A DNA stretch of 45,653 bases from Dehalococcoidia bacterium (GCA_030372995.1 JAUCPZ010000219.1:1-45653); one strand, 5' to 3'. Shown: positions 17,060 through 26,388, counted from the first letter of the stretch. Made by a program: numbers and translations. Notes: a model not told the origin generated them from the sequence alone.

Positions 17060-18277
17060 CTATTCCTGGTCCAGCTGGAACGCCTTGTGCAGAGACCTGA
17101 CCGCATCGGCCACCTTGGTCTCATTGACGATGCACGTAATCCTGATCTCAGAAGTGGTGATGAGCTCGATGTTTATCCCGGCCTCGTAAAGGGCCCGGAA
17201 CATTCGAGCGGCGTATCCCGGTGTATTCTGCATCCCCGTCCCCACAATGCTTACCTTCCCCAGTTTGGCATCACTGATACAGCTCGTGGCGCCGATCGAC
17301 TTGGCTATAGGCTCCACCACCTTCATCGCTTTGTTCAAGTCATTCCGAGTGACGGTGAAAGTCAGATCAGCCAGCCCATCAACGCTGGAGTTCTGAACTA
17401 TGGTGTCAACGCTGATATTGGCCGCAGCCAGGGGCTCGAAGATCGTGGCCGCTATGCCCGGCTTGTCCGGCACGCCCCGAATCGTTACCTTGGCTACGTT
17501 CAGATCATGGGCAATTCCTCGAGCCTTGTTACGCACTTCCATCGGAATCCCTCCCCGGATAACCGTCCCAGGCTTGTCGTTGAAGCTGCACGCTACCAGT
17601 ATCGGCAGATTGTGTATCTGGGCGATCTCGACCGCTCTGGGATGCATCACCTTGGCCCCGTACGTGGCCAGTTCCACCATCTCCTCGTAGTCGATCTCCG
17701 GTATCCTCCGTGCCTCAGGCACGATCCGGGGGTCGGCCGTGAACACACCCTCCACATCAGTGTAGATCTCGCACGCATCCGCCTTCAGGCTGACTGCGAG
17801 GGCCACCGCGGTAGTATCGGAGCCGCCACGGCCCAGCGTGGTGACCTCCATGTCCTCCGTCACCCCCTGGAACCCCGCCACCACCACGATATTGCCTGCT
17901 TTCAACTCGCTTTGCACCCGCTGCGGGCTGATAGACCGGATCCGGGCCTGGCTGTAGACGCGGTCCGTCTGAATACCCGCCTGGGCGCCAGTCAGGCTGA
18001 TGGCCTTCTGCCCGAGAGACTTAATGGCCATGGACAAGAGAGTGCTGGAGACGATCTCGCCGGTCGAAAGCAGGATATCCATCTCACGCTCATCCGGGTG
18101 ATCCGTGATCTGGTGGGCAAGGGCTATCAGATCGTCGGTCGAATCTCCCATAGCGGAGATTACCACGACGACATCGCTGCCCTTATCTTTTGCCGCTATA
18201 GCCCGGCGGGCGACGTGCTTGATCTTCTCAGCGTCGGCTACTGAAGTCCCGCCGTATTTCTGCACTATCAAAGGCAT
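17060..18277 (-). CDS. lysC: Aspartate kinase
   Basis: 405 residues, the typical length of single-function aspartokinases with two ACT domains. The kinase domain opens with VQKYGGTSV (residues 5–13) and continues with [20 protein letters not shown] and the aspartate-binding EIYTDVEGV. The C-terminal ACT pair is seen in [17 protein letters not shown] and [19 protein letters not shown], with the TTSEIRI segment that usually binds lysine or threonine. It commits aspartate to lysine, threonine and methionine synthesis. It starts 5 nt after the APGM-family gene, so the two are probably one operon. Confidence 0.95.
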   Translation of the reverse strand: MPLIVQKYGGTSVADAEKIKHVARRAIAAKDKGSDVVVVISAMGDSTDDLIALAHQITDHPDEREMDILLSTGEIVSSTLLSMAIKSLGQKAISLTGAQAGIQTDRVYSQARIRSISPQRVQSELKAGNIVVVAGFQGVTEDMEVTTLGRGGSDTTAVALAVSLKADACEIYTDVEGVFTADPRIVPEARRIPEIDYEEMVELATYGAKVMHPRAVEIAQIHNLPILVACSFNDKPGTVIRGGIPMEVRNKARGIAHDLNVAKVTIRGVPDKPGIAATIFEPLAAANISVDTIVQNSSVDGLADLTFTVTRNDLNKAMKVVEPIAKSIGATSCISDAKLGKVSIVGTGMQNTPGYAARMFRALYEAGINIELITTSEIRITCIVNETKVADAVRSLHKAFQLDQE

Positions 18278-18282
18278 GGCGT

Positions 18283-19485
18283 CTATTCTACCAACTTTTC
18301 CGCGCCAGTTAAACGCCCCATCAACGTGTGGCCCTCCTCCACACGAAGGCCACTGCTGGCTGCCGCACGCTCACTGAAATCCGGCACACCACTGGCGGGG
18401 ATGCCGTGGCCGCACCAGGCAAAGGGCACCGGGTCATCCGTGTGCGTGCGGACACGGATCGGGGTGGGGTGGTCGGGAAGAACCATCAGGCGTGAGCGCG
18501 GCGTTTCACCCAACTTCCTCATAATGGGACCCACTACGAGGCGGTCCAAGTTCTCCATGGCCCTGATCTTCTGCTCAATGTCACCGTTGTGGCCGGCCTC
18601 ATCGGGAGCCTCCACGTGCACCAGAACGAAGTCCCTGCTCTCGAGGCTCCTTATCGCGTAGGCACCTTTGCCCTCGTAGTTCGTGTCATAGTAGCCGGTG
18701 GCCCCTGGTACGTCGATCACATTCAGGCCCACCAGCCTGGCTATCCCGTTCAGGAGGTCCACGGCGGATATGACGCTTCCCTCGATGCCGAAGCGGTCTC
18801 TGAAGTTCGGCATCCGCGGCGTGACGCCCTGCCCCCAAAGCCAGATCATGTTCGCCGGGCGCAGTCCCCGCCGAAGGCGGGCTTTGTTGACTTCGTGGGA
18901 CTGCAGCAGCCCGCGGGACCCCTCCATCAAATCAATAAGCAGCCGCGCGCCATCTCCCCGGGGCAGATGGTCTTTCACCGGCTGCCCGATCACGTCGTGC
19001 GGAGGAGTGCAGTCAACGCGCGCCATGCCCTCTCCCTTCACGACACAGATATGGCGGTACCCCACCCCGGCGTAGAACCTGACCCCCGGTCTGGACATCT
19101 GGCGGCTCAGTGAATCGACCAGTTCTCTAGCCTCCTCAGTGGTGATGTGGCCGCCGGCATAGTCCGCTATGGAATCGTCCTCAATCGTGATCAGGTTGCA
19201 GCGGAAGGCCACCTCTTCCGGGCCCAGCTCTATGCCCAGCCTGGCCGCTTCCAGCGGCGCCCGTCCGCTGTAGTACTTCTTGGGATCGTAGCCCAGGACG
19301 GACATCGTAGCCACGTCCGAGCCCGGCGGCATGCCGCGCGGTATCGTCCGGACCAGGCCCGTCTGGCCTTTCCGTGCGATCTCCCTCATGTTCGGGATGT
19401 CCGCCACTTCCAGAGGAGTGCGCCCTCCGAGCCCTTCCAGCGGCTCATCAGCCATGCCGTCGCCGATGATGATGGCGTACTTCAT
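18283..19485 (-). CDS. APGM-family (COG3635) enzyme, probable alternative homoserine kinase
   Basis: 400 residues from the ATG at 19485 (AAGGA 7 nt upstream); an upstream ATG at 19515 would run into the divergent tRNA promoter. It belongs to the alkaline-phosphatase superfamily, archaeal-type phosphoglycerate mutase branch: [21 protein letters not shown] (metal-binding D in GDG), [18 protein letters not shown] with the phosphorylated Ser/Thr region, [12 protein letters not shown] and LPDHPTP for metal ligands. Relatives of this family placed beside threonine-pathway genes in organisms without ThrB are the proposed alternative homoserine kinases (TIGR02535 type). Here the gene is 5 nt before lysC, which favours that role over glycolysis. 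Family certain; substrate inferred. Confidence 0.85.
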   Translation of the reverse strand: MKYAIIIGDGMADEPLEGLGGRTPLEVADIPNMREIARKGQTGLVRTIPRGMPPGSDVATMSVLGYDPKKYYSGRAPLEAARLGIELGPEEVAFRCNLITIEDDSIADYAGGHITTEEARELVDSLSRQMSRPGVRFYAGVGYRHICVVKGEGMARVDCTPPHDVIGQPVKDHLPRGDGARLLIDLMEGSRGLLQSHEVNKARLRRGLRPANMIWLWGQGVTPRMPNFRDRFGIEGSVISAVDLLNGIARLVGLNVIDVPGATGYYDTNYEGKGAYAIRSLESRDFVLVHVEAPDEAGHNGDIEQKIRAMENLDRLVVGPIMRKLGETPRSRLMVLPDHPTPIRVRTHTDDPVPFAWCGHGIPASGVPDFSERAAASSGLRVEEGHTLMGRLTGAEKLVE

Positions 19486-19491
19486 CGTTCC

Positions 19492-19520
19492 TTGAGTTCT
19501 CTCTGCTGAGGTCATATAAT
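19492..19520 (+). promoter_or_regulatory. Promoter for tRNA-Pro
   Basis: TTGAGT – 17 nt – TATAAT, ending 8 nt before the mature tRNA 5′ end. This is the best match to the sigma-70 consensus in the window. Confidence 0.75.
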
Positions 19521-19528
19521 GCCTCTGT

Positions 19529-19606
19529 CGGGGTGTAGCGCAGTTGGTTTAGCGCGCAGCGTTCGGGACGCTGAGGTCGGAGGTTCAAATCCTCTCACCC
19601 CGACCA
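19529..19606 (+). tRNA. tRNA-Pro (anticodon CGG), CCA encoded
   Basis: The acceptor stem CGGGGTG pairs perfectly with CACCCCG (19596–19602). The D arm has AGTTGG. The anticodon stem CAGCG/CGCTG encloses the loop TTCGGGA, giving CGG, which reads CCG. The T arm is GGAGG–TTCAAAT–CCTCT. The discriminator A and CCA are encoded at 19603–19606. Confidence 0.95.
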
Positions 19607-19655
19607 TCACTCGCTGGCGATGATAGCCAGACCCAACGCATCTCTGGCCCCTCCC

Positions 19656-20435
19656 TCACTCCGAAAGCCTCTCTTTGGCTTGTTCCCAAAGCTTGTCCTG
19701 CTCTTCCAGCGGCAGACTGCTCAGGACAACGCCCCGCCTCAAACAGTCTTCCTCCATGAGGCGAAACCTCTTCCGGAACCTGGCCGCAGCCAGCTGCAGA
19801 GCCTCCTCGGACTCGACATCCAGCTTCCGCGCGACATTGACCAGGGCAAAGAGCACATCGCCGAATTCCCGCACCCGCTCTTCATGGCTGGTGCACCGGC
19901 GCAGTTCTTCCACCTCTTCGCCAAGCTTGTCTAGAACGCCTTCGATCTCTGCCCAGTCGAAGCCAACACGTGCGGCCCGCCGCTGCATAGCCTGGCTGTA
20001 GGCCAGCGCCGGCATCCCCTTGGGCAGCCCGTCCAGAACAGAGGCGGTCCCTTTTTCTTCCTGCTTGATGGCTTCCCAGTTCTGGATCACATCCTGGGAA
20101 CCGCTGACCTTTGCCGTGCCAAAGACGTGCGGATGACGCCTTATCAACTTGGTGTTGATGCTCCGCAGTACATCCTCCACACTGAAGTGGCCATCCTCAC
20201 GGCCGATCTGGGAGTGGAGCGCCACCTGCATCAGGATATCGCCCAGCTCCTCGCACAGCTTCTGGTCGTCGCCCTCGTCGATGGCCTCGAGCGCCTCGTA
20301 GCACTCTTCCACCAAGTTGGGCTTGAGAGAGAGATGGGTCTGTTCCCTGTCCCAGGGGCAACCGTCTGGAGCGCGCAGTCTGGCAATTATGTCAACTAGC
20401 GTGTTGAAGGTGTCGAGCTTCCGCTTGTAAGGCAT
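19656..20435 (-). CDS. mazG: Nucleoside triphosphate pyrophosphohydrolase MazG
   Basis: 259 residues from the ATG at 20435, 4 nt after the gyrA stop; the longer open frame overlaps gyrA and is not used. It has two tandem MazG domains. The first carries CPWDREQTH, the Mg-binding EECYEALEAID and EELGDILMQV. The second has KLGEEVEEL and EFGDVLFALVNVARK. It hydrolyses NTPs, including aberrant ones, to NMPs plus pyrophosphate. It is co-transcribed with gyrA and the TPR gene. Confidence 0.93.
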   Translation of the reverse strand: MPYKRKLDTFNTLVDIIARLRAPDGCPWDREQTHLSLKPNLVEECYEALEAIDEGDDQKLCEELGDILMQVALHSQIGREDGHFSVEDVLRSINTKLIRRHPHVFGTAKVSGSQDVIQNWEAIKQEEKGTASVLDGLPKGMPALAYSQAMQRRAARVGFDWAEIEGVLDKLGEEVEELRRCTSHEERVREFGDVLFALVNVARKLDVESEEALQLAAARFRKRFRLMEEDCLRRGVVLSSLPLEEQDKLWEQAKERLSE

Positions 20436-20439
20436 AGGG

Positions 20440-22893
20440 TCACTTCGAGGTCTCGCTGTCCTTCTCGCTCTTGTCCAGGCAGTCGATGGAGACCACGCTG
20501 TTGCCTGCATCCACACTCATGACCCTGACCCCCTGCGTACTCCGGCCAAGGCGGGAGATGCTCTCTTTCGGCACGCGGATGATCGTGCCTTTGTCGGATA
20601 TCAGCATCAGTTCACCTTCTGGCGTGGTCAGTCTCGCTGCCACCACGATGCCCACTTTCGGATTGACCCGATGAGCCAGCACACCCTTCCCGCCACGGTG
20701 CTGCACCGGGAAAGCGCTGATCGGGCTCATCTTGCCGTAGCCGTGGCTGGTCACCGTGAGAATATATGCATCGGGATCGACAACGTCCATGCTGACTACC
20801 TTGTCACCCGGGCTGAGGCGTATGCCTCTGACCCCCTGCGTGGCCCGCGACATGGCCCTGACATCGACAACGGCAAACCTTATGGACTTGCCCTGCTCCG
20901 TCACCATGATGATGTCGTCGTTCTCATTGGCCAGCCTCCCCGCCACCAGCTCATCCCCGGGCCGCAGCGACATGGCAATCAAACCCCGGCTCCTGACTGC
21001 CGCGAATTTCTCGATAGGCGTCCTCTTGATGCGGCCCTTGGCCGTCGCCAGCACCAGGAAATTGCCCGGCGTGAAATCCGCCTTCACGGCGATCAGCACC
21101 TGCTCTTCGCTCGTGATCGGCAGGAGGTTCACCAGCGGGGTTCCCTTCGCCGTGCGGGACGTGTCCTGAGGAATCTTATAGCACTTGAGAGAGAAGACCC
21201 GGCCGCGGTTGGTGAAGAAGAGGAGCGTGTCATGAGTGTCGGCTGACAGGAAGACCGCCGGGCTCTCAGCTTCCTTCATGGTCATGCCCCTGACGCCCTT
21301 CCCGCCACGATGCTGAAGCCTGAAGGTGTCCACGGGAATCCGCTTGATGTAGCCCCGGCTGCTCAACGTCACCACCACTTCCTGGTGCGATATCAGAGCC
21401 TCCTCGCTGATAGCCACCGCCTCCTCCTCGCTGATCTTCGTCCGGCGGCTGTCGCCATGCTTGAGTTTCAGCTCTTCGGTCTCCTGCTTGATCACCTGAA
21501 GTATCTTCCTCGGATTGGCGAGGAGGTCCTCCAGATAGCCGATGGTCTTGATCGTTTGCGTGTATTCATCGATGATCTTCTGCCGCTCGAGAGCCACCAG
21601 GCGCCGCAATTGCAGATCGAGTATGGCCTGCGCCTGTATCTGCGAGAGGCTCAACTGGCTCATGAGTTCGCTGCGCGCCGCCTCCGTGCTCTTGGAACGG
21701 CGGATGATATCCACCACGAGATCCAACTGGTCCAGCGCCGTCTTGAGTCCTTCCAGAATATGAGCCCTGTCCTTGGCCTGCTTCAGGTCGTACTTGGACC
21801 GCCGGGTGACTATCTCTTTCCGGAAGTCGATGTAGTATTGAACGGCTTCCCTCAGGCCGATGACCTTGGGCTCCCCGTCCACGAGGGCCAGCATGTTCAC
21901 AAAGAACGTCGACTGCAGGGCAGTGTGCTTGTACAGGTTGTTCAGTACCCGCTCCGGCTGTGCGTCCTTCTTCAGCTCGATGACGATGCGCATCCCCTGA
22001 CGGTCGGACTCATCGCGCAGGTCGCTGATGCCCTCAATCTTCTTGTCCTTCACCATGATAGCGATTCTCTCCACCAGCTCCGCCTTGTTCGTCTGATACG
22101 GAAGCTCGGTGATCACTATCCGGTGCCTCCCCTTAGCCATCTCCTCGACATCAGTGGCCCCGCGGACCACCACCTTACCCTGCCCGGTGGTGTAGGCTTT
22201 CCGGATCTCTTCGCGGCCCATGATGATGCCACCGGTCGGGAAGTCTGGCCCTGGCACCAGTTCTATCAGTTGATCGATCGACGCGTCCGGGTTGTCGATG
22301 AGGAAGATGGCCGCCTGGCAGATTTCGGTCAGGTTGTGGGGCGGGATGTTGGTGGCCATGCCTACCGCAATGCCCGAACTGCCATTGACCAGAAGGTTGG
22401 GAAGGCGGCTGGGCAGAACCGAAGGCTCCTTCAGAGAATCATCGAAATTGGGAACGAAGTCAACGGTCTCCTTCTCGATATCCAGCAGCATCTCCGCAGC
22501 TATCTGCGCTAGACGTGCTTCCGTATACCTCATCGCCGCCGGCGGGTCGTTGTCGATGCTGCCGAAGTTCCCTTGACCATCGATCAGTGGGTACCTCATG
22601 GAGAAGTCCTGCGCCATGCGCACCAAAGCCTCGTACACTGGTGCGTCGCCATGCGGATGGTACTTCCCCAGTACTTCGCCCACGATGCGGGCACACTTCT
22701 TGTACGGTGAGGTGTGGCGGATTCCCATGTCGTTCATGGCATAGAGAATGCGCCGGTGAACTGGCTTCAGGCCATCCCGGATATCGGGCAACGCCCGCGC
22801 CACGATGACGCTCATGGCGTAATCGAGATAGGAGGTGCGGACTTCGTCCTCGATCTTGACTGGTCTTACCGTTCCAGCTTCAGTCTCGCTCAT
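20440..22893 (-). CDS. gyrA: DNA gyrase subunit A
   Basis: 817 residues. The breakage–reunion domain has the catalytic tyrosine at residue 123 ([10 protein letters not shown]). Two GyrA-box-type motifs ([10 protein letters not shown] and [10 protein letters not shown]) in the C-terminal beta-pinwheel mark it as gyrase rather than topoisomerase IV ParC. Together with GyrB it introduces negative supercoils. At the quinolone-contact positions (E. coli Ser83 and Asp87) it has Ala84 and Glu88 ([19 protein letters not shown]). The start overlaps the TPR gene stop as ATGA and mazG follows 4 nt after its stop, so three genes form one coupled operon. No gyrB is present in the window. Confidence 0.96.
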   Translation of the reverse strand: MSETEAGTVRPVKIEDEVRTSYLDYAMSVIVARALPDIRDGLKPVHRRILYAMNDMGIRHTSPYKKCARIVGEVLGKYHPHGDAPVYEALVRMAQDFSMRYPLIDGQGNFGSIDNDPPAAMRYTEARLAQIAAEMLLDIEKETVDFVPNFDDSLKEPSVLPSRLPNLLVNGSSGIAVGMATNIPPHNLTEICQAAIFLIDNPDASIDQLIELVPGPDFPTGGIIMGREEIRKAYTTGQGKVVVRGATDVEEMAKGRHRIVITELPYQTNKAELVERIAIMVKDKKIEGISDLRDESDRQGMRIVIELKKDAQPERVLNNLYKHTALQSTFFVNMLALVDGEPKVIGLREAVQYYIDFRKEIVTRRSKYDLKQAKDRAHILEGLKTALDQLDLVVDIIRRSKSTEAARSELMSQLSLSQIQAQAILDLQLRRLVALERQKIIDEYTQTIKTIGYLEDLLANPRKILQVIKQETEELKLKHGDSRRTKISEEEAVAISEEALISHQEVVVTLSSRGYIKRIPVDTFRLQHRGGKGVRGMTMKEAESPAVFLSADTHDTLLFFTNRGRVFSLKCYKIPQDTSRTAKGTPLVNLLPITSEEQVLIAVKADFTPGNFLVLATAKGRIKRTPIEKFAAVRSRGLIAMSLRPGDELVAGRLANENDDIIMVTEQGKSIRFAVVDVRAMSRATQGVRGIRLSPGDKVVSMDVVDPDAYILTVTSHGYGKMSPISAFPVQHRGGKGVLAHRVNPKVGIVVAARLTTPEGELMLISDKGTIIRVPKESISRLGRSTQGVRVMSVDAGNSVVSIDCLDKSEKDSETSK

Positions 22894-23735
22894 TCCCCAC
22901 GTGACCTGCCTTCATCTTCACTAACAGAGTGATCGTAGACATCTGTGACTGAGAATCCCTCCCTCTCCGCCTCCAAGGTTTCGTCACCTTCCTCCCCGAA
23001 TTCCTCATCCTCCAGTCTGTGTCTCAAGAGGCTCTCCCGTACATAGGGGCGATATCCCTGCTTGTCCTTCAGCGGGAAGGAAGGGCGCCCCGCCTGCTTG
23101 GGATGCTGATAGGTCTCCCTGACGATGACCTTCATCTCCTTGTCGCCGACACTGTGCACGGCAGCGATGTAGCGGTTGCCGCCTCTGGCGAGCTTCGCCA
23201 GGCGCGCCCCGTACTTCGGCTCCACCTCGCCCAGGCAATCCCCCTCCTTGTTCTTCACTAGAAACCTCTGCCCTTCCACGTAGGGGAAAACCTCTTCGCC
23301 CGGTGCCATCTTGGCCAGAACCTCTCTAGGTGCTACGCCAACCAGTTTCACCACCCGCGCCTTGCCCGTTTCCTCGACGAATATGTCCGCCACAACTTTG
23401 TGAGTTTCGGCCTTGCGCACCGCCTTCTTCCGCGTGCCCGCCTTAGCCGCAGCGCGCTTCCCCATCAAGGACAGGCGGCTGAGGTTCTTCTTGGCAATGG
23501 TGTTGAACGCGTCCAGCTCCAGCGTTCGCTCGTAGGCCTTCTTCGCCTGCTCGTATTCCCCGATTTCCATGAGAGCCCGGCCCAGGCGATTGTAGGTCTC
23601 GACATCATCGGGGAAGCGCTCCAGAATGCTCTCGTTGGCAGCCACGGCTTCGCGCCACTGGCCCTGCAGTGCCAACGCTACCGCTTCCCTAGCACGCTGC
23701 TCCAATTCTGCTCTGTCAGCTTGAGAAGTCACCAT
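22890..23735 (-). CDS. TPR-repeat protein upstream of gyrA
   Basis: 281 residues. GGAGG sits just before the ATG. About residues 8–90 form two TPR helical hairpins ([48 protein letters not shown]). A basic linker follows ([16 protein letters not shown]), then a region of about 130 residues with [31 protein letters not shown], reminiscent of a HIRAN-like or small beta-barrel fold though not assignable by eye. The C-terminus is acidic. It is probably a scaffold; the coupling to gyrA by an ATGA overlap suggests a nucleic-acid-related role, which is an inference. Confidence 0.75.
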   Translation of the reverse strand: MVTSQADRAELEQRAREAVALALQGQWREAVAANESILERFPDDVETYNRLGRALMEIGEYEQAKKAYERTLELDAFNTIAKKNLSRLSLMGKRAAAKAGTRKKAVRKAETHKVVADIFVEETGKARVVKLVGVAPREVLAKMAPGEEVFPYVEGQRFLVKNKEGDCLGEVEPKYGARLAKLARGGNRYIAAVHSVGDKEMKVIVRETYQHPKQAGRPSFPLKDKQGYRPYVRESLLRHRLEDEEFGEEGDETLEAEREGFSVTDVYDHSVSEDEGRSRGE

Positions 23736-23789
23736 TTCCTCCGGGAGTCAAAGAGGGGAACCTTTCGCCCGCGGCGAACGTTTCTGAGG

Positions 23790-23818
23790 ATTTTAGTGGT
23801 TGCCAGGGGAATTTGCAA
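23790..23818 (-). promoter_or_regulatory. Promoter for the TPR–gyrA–mazG operon
   Basis: On the minus strand TTGCAA – 17 nt – TAAAAT, about 55 nt before the TPR gene start. Confidence 0.6.
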
Positions 23819-24152
23819 GTACATCCTGTGTTCGACACATTACCTTCACACCAGGCCTGGCGGCTGCGGTCGCCAAAGGCTCAGAGGAGCCGCGCAATAC
23901 CGCCCGTCATGTCTGGGTCTGGACGGCAACGGGACAACACGCCGGGACAACCCATGCCGGCCACTTGCGGCATGACTGAAGCCAAGAGGCCAGCGATGAA
24001 TCACGGACGTCCGTTTCACCGCAAGCGAGGGCTGCGGGGCCAGGCGCCACGTGCCGGCCAAGGATGAACTCGTTCAGACAGATATGAGACAGTCATGCGC
24101 CGTGATAGAATAGCCCCTGCCCTTGTGGCAACGAAGCAACGGAGGTGAGCGC
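23819..24152. other. Divergent intergenic region, TPR operon / tautomerase
   Basis: Open frames occur on both strands, but none has a ribosome-binding site or recognisable sequence. A weak −10 (TAGAAT, 24106–24111) lies upstream of the tautomerase gene with no good −35. Nothing else is seen. Confidence 0.4.
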
Positions 24153-24344
24153 ATGCCCATAGTGAGAGTAGAGATGTGGCCCGGGAGAACCCACGAGCAG
24201 AAAGCCGAGCTGGCCAGACGCATCACAGAAGCCGTGGTGTCCGTGGCCAAGACCACACCGGAAGCCACCATAGTCATCTTCGAGGACGTGGCCAAGGAGA
24301 ACTGGGCTGTGGGAGGCATTCTGGCTTCGGACGCCAAGACATAG
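24153..24344 (+). CDS. 4-oxalocrotonate tautomerase-family protein
   Basis: 63 residues from the ATG at 24153, with GGAGGTGA in front. The start is fixed by the family: after Met removal the catalytic N-terminal proline is exposed (PIVRVEMWPGRT). The beta-alpha-beta fold follows (EQKAELARRITEAVVSVAK, then ATIVIFEDVAKENWAVGG), with the FEDV/W segment typical of active sites. Length and pattern fit the 4-OT group of hexameric tautomerases, which work on enol/keto acids. Substrate unknown. The gene stands alone, with a terminator 80 nt downstream. Confidence 0.88.
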   Translation: MPIVRVEMWPGRTHEQKAELARRITEAVVSVAKTTPEATIVIFEDVAKENWAVGGILASDAKT

Positions 24345-24422
24345 CAGGCATCCCGGAGGCAGCGGTCCGATTGCCGGCCTCCAGAATCCACCACCCACCA
24401 CGCGTGGACGCGGCAGTAAAGT

Positions 24423-24450
24423 GAATGGCAGGTCTTGTGACCTGCCATTC
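24423..24450. terminator. Bidirectional terminator between the tautomerase and L25 genes
   Basis: A perfect 12-bp stem (GAATGGCAGGTC / GACCTGCCATTC) with loop TTGT, between convergent genes. T-rich sequence is only weak on either side. Confidence 0.65.
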
Positions 24451-24492
24451 CGGGACCCCTGCTGATCGTCTGCCGATTGTGGAGGACCGAGT

Positions 24493-25236
24493 CTAATCCC
24501 CCTTTTCTTTCTTGTCTTCCTTCTTGGACTCTTTGGCGCCACCCCTCGCTTCCTTGCCTTCCTTTGCCTCTTCGGCACCCTTCTCTTCCGCTTCGGCGCC
24601 TTCAGCCGCCTCGGCACCCTCCGCCACTTCCGCACCCTCCGCCACTTCCGCCACCACCTTCTTCTCAATCTTCTCTATCTCCAGCCTGGCCACCCTGACT
24701 ACCACCTGCTCCGGGTTCTCCAGAACGGTGATGCCCTCACCCAACACCAGATCTTTGACCTGGATCGTCTGGTCTTCCTCGGCGAGAACACTCACGTCGA
24801 CTTGTATCTTCTCCGGGATCCTGTCAGGCAGACACTCGATCTCGAGCGCTGACAGGTCCTGCGCGATGGTATTGGTCTTCACCCTCAGCGCTGGCGCCTC
24901 ACCAACTAGGACCACGGGAACCTCAACCTTGATCTTTTCCTCCAAACTCACCTGGAAAAAGTCTACATGGATCAGCTCGCCCGACAGCGGATTCTTCTGG
25001 ATCTCCCGCACTACTACATTCCTGGGCTTCTTCTGTCTGTCCAGCTTGAGTTCGACCAGCTTGGTCTTCCCTGCCTTCTTCAACACCTGTCTGAGCTGCG
25101 CCGTATCACACTGCAGTGCCATAGGCTCGGTGTCATGCCCGAACAAGTGCACCGGCGTTATGCCCTGCCGGCGGAGGAACCTCGACTTCTTCCCCAGCAG
25201 CTTCCGGGGACTGACATGCAACTCTATCTGCTCCAC
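24493..25236 (-). CDS. rplY: Large-subunit ribosomal protein bL25 (Ctc form)
   Basis: 247 residues, GTG start with AAGGAGAGAG upstream. The N-terminal 5S-rRNA-binding domain spans about residues 1–95 (LHVSPRKLLGKKSRFLRRQG, IPLSGELIHVDFF-like end). The C-terminal TL5/Ctc beta domain spans about 96–185 (KVEVPVVLVGEAPAL, IECLPDRIPEKIQVDVS). The tail from about 190 is low-complexity: three to four repeats of (V/A)AEGAE, then a Lys/Glu-rich end. The general-stress form of L25 binds 5S rRNA in the central protuberance. A small hairpin sits in its leader. Confidence 0.92.
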   Translation of the reverse strand: MEQIELHVSPRKLLGKKSRFLRRQGITPVHLFGHDTEPMALQCDTAQLRQVLKKAGKTKLVELKLDRQKKPRNVVVREIQKNPLSGELIHVDFFQVSLEEKIKVEVPVVLVGEAPALRVKTNTIAQDLSALEIECLPDRIPEKIQVDVSVLAEEDQTIQVKDLVLGEGITVLENPEQVVVRVARLEIEKIEKKVVAEVAEGAEVAEGAEAAEGAEAEEKGAEEAKEGKEARGGAKESKKEDKKEKGD

Positions 25237-25252
25237 ACCTCTCTCCTTGTTC

Positions 25253-25272
25253 GTCCCTGAAGCAGCAGGGAC
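25253..25272 (-). promoter_or_regulatory. Leader hairpin upstream of L25
   Basis: GTCCCTG / CAGGGAC, a perfect 7-bp stem with a 6-nt loop, 17 nt before the GTG. It is too small to identify as a known r-protein leader. Confidence 0.3.
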
Positions 25273-25468
25273 TTGCTCTAACTCATGGGCTTACCATGGG
25301 GCTTCTTGCGCAACTTCCTATGATACCTCAAGCCACGTCCGGCCAGCAAGAAAGCTGCCAGCCGGCTTGTACCCGCCGCAGATTGAGAGCCAACACCGCT
25401 TCCTGTGCCGCAACATGATGAGACGAAGAAGGCCTTCCTGAATGGCCCACGGAGACAAACGGGTGAGG

Positions 25469-26221
25469 CTAGGGCTCCGCCAGAAAAGCAGCCAGCAGGT
25501 TGTTGAAGCGGTCTCTCGCCGTCCGGTGGGGCGCATGGCCATAGCCCGGCATGATCTCCAGCCGTGCCTGGGGCAGAATCCTTTGAGCCCTAATGGCACC
25601 TTTAACCGTGTAGTACGGATCGCGCTGGTTCCAGACTATGAGAGTGGGCATCTTGAGCTCCGGCAGGCGATCCAGGCAGATCCAGTCCGGCATGGCGCCA
25701 TTCTCCATCATGAACCTGGGGTAGGGCTGCGGCCGACCCATGACCTTGCGCACCCAGTAGGCCATAGTGCCCAGGAAGGCGCCCCAGCGGGCCAGCCGGC
25801 TGAACCCGGTTGTATCTATCAGCACCAGTTTGCGAACGCTGTCCGGTTGCCCAAAGGCTAGTTCGAGAGCGACTCTGCCGCCCAGCGAGTGGCCGACGAT
25901 AGTTAGAGGAGACTTCAGCCCCAGCATGTGAACCAGGCTCCTGGTTGAGTCGGCGAAGTCGGAAAGATAGTACCCCTCCCGGTTCCTGTCACTCAACCCG
26001 TACCCCAGCAGGTCAGGTGCATAGAATGTGTAGGAACCCGACAAAGGCACCATCGTGTCCACCCAGTCGCTGGAGTCACAGGCGCCTCCATGGAGCAGCA
26101 GCACAGGCGGGCCCGTTCCGGCCTTCCTCACGAAGATGTTGTCATCCCCGACCTTGACAGTGAGGGTTTCGACGGCATTGGGGGATGATCCCGGGGTCTT
26201 CTGTTCGCTGACCACAGTCAT
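25469..26221 (-). CDS. Alpha/beta-hydrolase
   Basis: 250 residues. Alpha/beta-hydrolase fold with the oxyanion segment LLLHGGACDSSDW, the nucleophile elbow VGHSLGG (Ser112), the acid Asp201 in WNQRDPYY and the catalytic His229 in GYGHAPHR. The cap region (about 140–180) is aromatic-rich (RWGAFLGTMAYWVRKV). It resembles C–C bond hydrolases and esterases of the MhpC type; the substrate is unknown. The first 20 residues are Ser/Pro-rich and may be disordered. It is divergent from FAD oxidoreductase 2, and each gene has its own promoter in the shared gap. Confidence 0.88.
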   Translation of the reverse strand: MTVVSEQKTPGSSPNAVETLTVKVGDDNIFVRKAGTGPPVLLLHGGACDSSDWVDTMVPLSGSYTFYAPDLLGYGLSDRNREGYYLSDFADSTRSLVHMLGLKSPLTIVGHSLGGRVALELAFGQPDSVRKLVLIDTTGFSRLARWGAFLGTMAYWVRKVMGRPQPYPRFMMENGAMPDWICLDRLPELKMPTLIVWNQRDPYYTVKGAIRAQRILPQARLEIMPGYGHAPHRTARDRFNNLLAAFLAEP

Positions 26222-26241
26222 GAAAAGCTAACCGCAATTCA

Positions 26242-26270
26242 ATGATAGGCAACATGGGAACCAAACGCAA
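26242..26270 (-). promoter_or_regulatory. Promoter for the alpha/beta-hydrolase
   Basis: On the minus strand TTGCGT – 17 nt – TATCAT, about 20 nt before the start codon. Confidence 0.55.
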
Positions 26271-26305
26271 GACGGACAAGCCCATAGAGACGCAAAGCAT
26301 TTGAG

Positions 26306-26320
26306 ACTTGCAAAGCAAGT
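26306..26320. promoter_or_regulatory. Inverted repeat overlapping the −35 of FAD oxidoreductase 2
   Basis: ACTTGC–AAA–GCAAGT, perfect 6-3-6. It covers the −35 hexamer of the plus-strand promoter, which is a plausible place for an operator. No cognate regulator is known. Confidence 0.4.
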
Positions 26321-26337
26321 GCAGATGTGCCTATCAT
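26308..26337 (+). promoter_or_regulatory. Promoter for FAD oxidoreductase 2
   Basis: TTGCAA – 18 nt – TATCAT, about 50 nt before the ATG. It shares the decamer TGCCTATCAT with the divergent hydrolase promoter. Confidence 0.55.
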
Positions 26338-26347
26338 ACGACCTGCG

Positions 26348-26362
26348 GTGTCGCTTCGACAC
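26348..26362. promoter_or_regulatory. Second inverted repeat, near the transcription start
   Basis: GTGTCG–CTT–CGACAC, perfect 6-3-6, just after the expected start site. It could be an operator or a small leader hairpin. Confidence 0.35.
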
Positions 26363-26388
26363 TGACACGTGATGACTAGGGGGGTCTA

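Noticed and set aside
16982..18244. 420-codon open frame antisense to lysC
   Set aside because: Shadow of lysC codon bias; no domain features.
21310..22512. 400-codon open frame antisense to gyrA
   Set aside because: Mirror of a GC-rich coding sequence; no ribosome-binding site or family similarity, and gyrA is certain.
20440..22893. Calling this gene parC
   Set aside because: Two GyrA-box-type QHRGGKG motifs in the C-terminal domain are diagnostic of gyrase.
23846..24061. 71-codon minus-strand frame in the TPR/tautomerase gap
   Set aside because: Arginine/proline-rich, no ribosome-binding site; composition is that of translated non-coding DNA.
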